From FEN-1297 sp963787005 (GTDB lineage Bacteria; Bacteroidota; Ignavibacteria; Ignavibacteriales; Ignavibacteriaceae), in assembly GCA_963787005.1 (NCBI GenBank), contig CAWBBX010000026.1, positions 1 through 64,000 on the forward strand: a stretch of DNA of 64,000 nucleotides, written 5' to 3'. Position 1 is the stretch's first letter. Each line of letters begins with the position of its first letter. The position numbers were made by a program, and so were the translations under genes. The notes under the pieces were generated by a model. It did not search any database. It was not told the origin of the DNA and worked only from the letters and a program-made list of their open reading frames with translations. Positions 62,079 to 64,000 of this stretch are shown one piece after another.

Positions 62079-62573
62079 TTATCTATAAAGATGTTCCGAT
62101 ACATTCTGAGTAAACATCATCAGCGTAGTAATGATACTTACAATTACCATTAAGACTAAATACAGCTTAAAACCCGATGCTGTAATCTCTTTTCTTTTCC
62201 CGATAAAAATTAAGCTAAACAATTGATATTTGGCCACTTTCTCCGCGCCGTTGCTCATGAAGGTCCAGTAAAGTGCACCAATCCAAACAAGGGCCGCTGA
62301 GATAAAAAATAAAAGGATGAAAGGATCCCCGTTCGACGGTCCGAAGAACCGCCATACCGACGGCACATCGCCCGACAAAATTCCAAGTCCCATTATAATC
62401 CAAGGGATGTTTATCGTCAGCAATATATTTTTTCGCAGGCTTTTATATTCGTCAATAATTTTCTCGTCATTCTCCCACGTTTCCAACAATGGTTTCGGGG
62501 CCGAGATATTGAAATAAGAGTAGATGATAATCAGGGCCCAGATATATCTGCCGGCGATAGAATATACTTCCAT
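62079..62573 (-). CDS. Four-helix membrane protein of unknown function
   Basis: A 164-residue protein with four hydrophobic segments (about 8-25, 48-69, 82-105 and 132-152). The first loop is acidic (ETWENDEKIIDEYKSL). No family recognised. It lies 23 bases after the lipoprotein gene and may be co-transcribed. Confidence 0.6.
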   Translation of the reverse strand: MEVYSIAGRYIWALIIIYSYFNISAPKPLLETWENDEKIIDEYKSLRKNILLTINIPWIIMGLGILSGDVPSVWRFFGPSNGDPFILLFFISAALVWIGALYWTFMSNGAEKVAKYQLFSLIFIGKRKEITASGFKLYLVLMVIVSIITTLMMFTQNVSEHLYR

Positions 62574-62596
62574 AACACCTGTTAATTTTAAATAAA

Positions 62597-63184
62597 TTAA
62601 TTGCCGATTACTGTATGGTTTTCCAGTATTACCGTGCCCGTCGGGGCGGTATTGTGCGAATGATTCATAGTAAATTGCGCAATGCCGATATTTTTATTAA
62701 GAGTCAGCGTCACTGCGTCCTCGAATTGGGAAGTAGTAACATCTATTTTTCCCGAATCGTTGAACGGCAGGTGAAATCTGCTGAACTTAATATTGTCAAC
62801 CAAAAGATGCGGATCGATAAACGACACGGTCCCGTCCGAAGCTTGCGAAACAATAAACGTTAATGAGTCGTGCTGCAGCGCTGCGGTATCCGCTCCGCTT
62901 TGATAATAGCTGCGGACGGAGTTCAGCACCGAGCTGAACTCATACTCCGAGTCCGATTTCTTATTAATTATTTCCCACGAAAGCGTACCTTTCGCCTCGT
63001 AATAATTTGAATCGTCCCGGTTAACAAGATCATAATTAAAGACCCACTTATTGCCTGTCTTCAGCGGGAAGTAATCGTTATCCAAGTAAGCGCCCGCCGA
63101 TTCCGGATTATAGAGCTTCTTACCGCAGCCTATTGCCGCGAAAGAAATAATTACAAAAAGAATAGAATATTTCAAGTATCGCAT
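62597..63184 (-). CDS. Lipoprotein with TGNKWVF motif
   Basis: From ATG 63184 (MRYLKYSILFVIISF) the 195-residue protein has a lipobox AAIGC giving a lipid-modified cysteine, then FPLKTGNKWVFNYDL, the motif also found in the T9SS protein at 60826-61713. The mature part is probably beta-rich. The frame is open to 63217 with extra N-terminal residues (MKSFFMHHKVI) that would spoil the signal peptide. Function unknown. Confidence 0.7.
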   Translation of the reverse strand: MRYLKYSILFVIISFAAIGCGKKLYNPESAGAYLDNDYFPLKTGNKWVFNYDLVNRDDSNYYEAKGTLSWEIINKKSDSEYEFSSVLNSVRSYYQSGADTAALQHDSLTFIVSQASDGTVSFIDPHLLVDNIKFSRFHLPFNDSGKIDVTTSQFEDAVTLTLNKNIGIAQFTMNHSHNTAPTGTVILENHTVIGN

Positions 63185-63249
63185 AATTACCTTATGGTGC
63201 ATAAAAAATGATTTCAACTTTCCACGGCTTAATTGTGGCCGTTCGATTG

Positions 63250-63732
63250 TTAAAATATCGATTTAAAGCTCAGTACAACCTTCCATCTGTTTTGATCCTT
63301 GACAAGCTTCATAACTTTCGGATCGCGGCCTTCGTCACGATATGGCACATAAGCAGTGTCGTATTTTATTTCTGTTTTACCAAACCGCAGTTTAACGTTC
63401 AACTTCATCTTCCCGGTTCCCCGGCTTACATTTATATAATCCCACGCCTGTGCCGGCGTCATGGAATTTAAGGAATCAACCGAAAGCAGCATCATTGAAC
63501 CCGAATGCCCTTTTAAGCTCGACAATATGTGTTCTTTAGTTATCTTCAATGACGCTGGACAAATTAAATCTGACGGTATGTATTTATTCTCCGCTACCAG
63601 GTTTAGGAATTTCAACGCCGCAGAGTCGGCTTGTTTAACTTGAAGATCATCGGTCTTGATTGTGTTCTGGGCGAAAATGTTATAGGCAACAATCACCGAT
63701 AATAAAACCGAATATCTGACGAAATTTTTCAC
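63250..63732 (-). CDS. Exported protein of unknown function
   Basis: A 160-residue protein with a signal peptide (residues 1-21, ending YNIFAQ). The rest is mixed helix and strand, with DSAALKFLNLVAENKY and DQNRWKVVLSFKSIF at the end, a layout similar to small NTF2-like or DUF4878-type exported proteins, which I cannot confirm. Confidence 0.55.
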   Translation of the reverse strand: MKNFVRYSVLLSVIVAYNIFAQNTIKTDDLQVKQADSAALKFLNLVAENKYIPSDLICPASLKITKEHILSSLKGHSGSMMLLSVDSLNSMTPAQAWDYINVSRGTGKMKLNVKLRFGKTEIKYDTAYVPYRDEGRDPKVMKLVKDQNRWKVVLSFKSIF

Positions 63733-64000
63733 GACATCCCCTACTCTTGTAATATTAAGAATTAATAATCTCGAATAAACATGTAATGAGAAATATTGTA
63801 TTTAGCATCGTTAAATTCCACCATTATATCAGCAAAGCCATAAATTGATCGTCTGTCGGGCAGGTAAATAGAAATGTTATCAGAAGCGCGGCTTCCCGGC
63901 AAACCCCCATTCATATAGCCAAATATTAAAGTAACGGAAATATTTTAATAAGTCAATCAAATTGTTGTAAATTAAGCATTTAACATGGATAATGAATTGA
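63733..64000. other. Window-end region without a gene
   Basis: AT-rich sequence upstream of the exported protein gene. No gene or clear signal seen. Confidence 0.3.

Noticed and set aside
1..64000. CRISPR arrays, tRNA or rRNA genes, insertion sequences, prophage or integrase genes
   Set aside because: None could be found by reading both strands; short repeats present do not have CRISPR spacing and no transposase-like protein is encoded.

Overview
The window looks like chromosome of a member of the Ignavibacteria (Bacteroidota/Chlorobi group). The evidence is two secreted proteins with the C-terminal type IX secretion sorting tail containing the NYPNPFNPSTTI motif, promoters of the Bacteroidota form TTGACA-N17-TAnnTTTG, a GldA/F/G-like ABC system, many signal-peptide and lipoprotein genes, and weak Shine-Dalgarno sequences. 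This placement is inference; no rRNA or tRNA gene was found.

Region 1 (1-13.2 kb, minus strand) is amino-acid biosynthesis. It holds the N-terminal part of the glutamate synthase large subunit (cut by the window edge), a nitrilase-family amidase, and a branched-chain amino-acid cluster read ilvB-ilvN-ilvC-leuB-methyltransferase-leuA-leuC-leuD-cimA. Isoleucine is probably made through citramalate. ilvD, ilvE and ilvA are not in the window. A roughly 650-base leader precedes ilvB. It has its own promoter, a Val/Ile-rich 55-codon ORF and a second short ORF ending in an Ile/Leu-rich run that abuts an 11-bp stem.

Region 2 (13.5-25 kb, plus strand) is the aspartate family: thrA (aspartokinase-homoserine dehydrogenase), asd, thrB, thrC, proC, then metY, an OsmC-like gene and metX. 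A 29-codon leader with six consecutive Thr codons sits before thrA, followed by overlapping antiterminator and terminator hairpins. Before metY there are two regulators in series: a 33-codon leader reading MCCCCMMMRM with its own terminator and antiterminator, then a SAM-I riboswitch with a second terminator. Three leader systems (ilv, thr, met), each behind the same promoter form, are the most interesting part of the window.

Region 3 (25-38 kb) holds an NtrB/NtrC-like two-component pair, a degenerate receiver, a UspA protein, a GNAT acetyltransferase, an aldo/keto reductase, a NUDIX hydrolase, a DUF2279-like protein, a GH9-polysaccharide deacetylase fusion, a ClC chloride channel with CBS and TrkA-C domains, and a small HEAT-like exported protein.

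Region 4 (38.8-49.2 kb) has amino-sugar genes (ROK kinase, MFS transporter, SIS protein, nagA) around a GldA/F/G-like ABC transporter with a DUF4340 protein, followed by an APC permease.

Region 5 (49.3-64 kb) is accessory: a YtxJ-type bacilliredoxin, a lipoprotein serine protease, an FG-GAP T9SS cargo protein, a diaminopentanoate-dehydrogenase-like oxidoreductase, a membrane MutS-like ATPase, a thioredoxin-like protein, a DEAD-box helicase split by a one-base frameshift, small membrane proteins, a secreted protein interrupted by an in-frame stop, and several exported proteins of unknown function.
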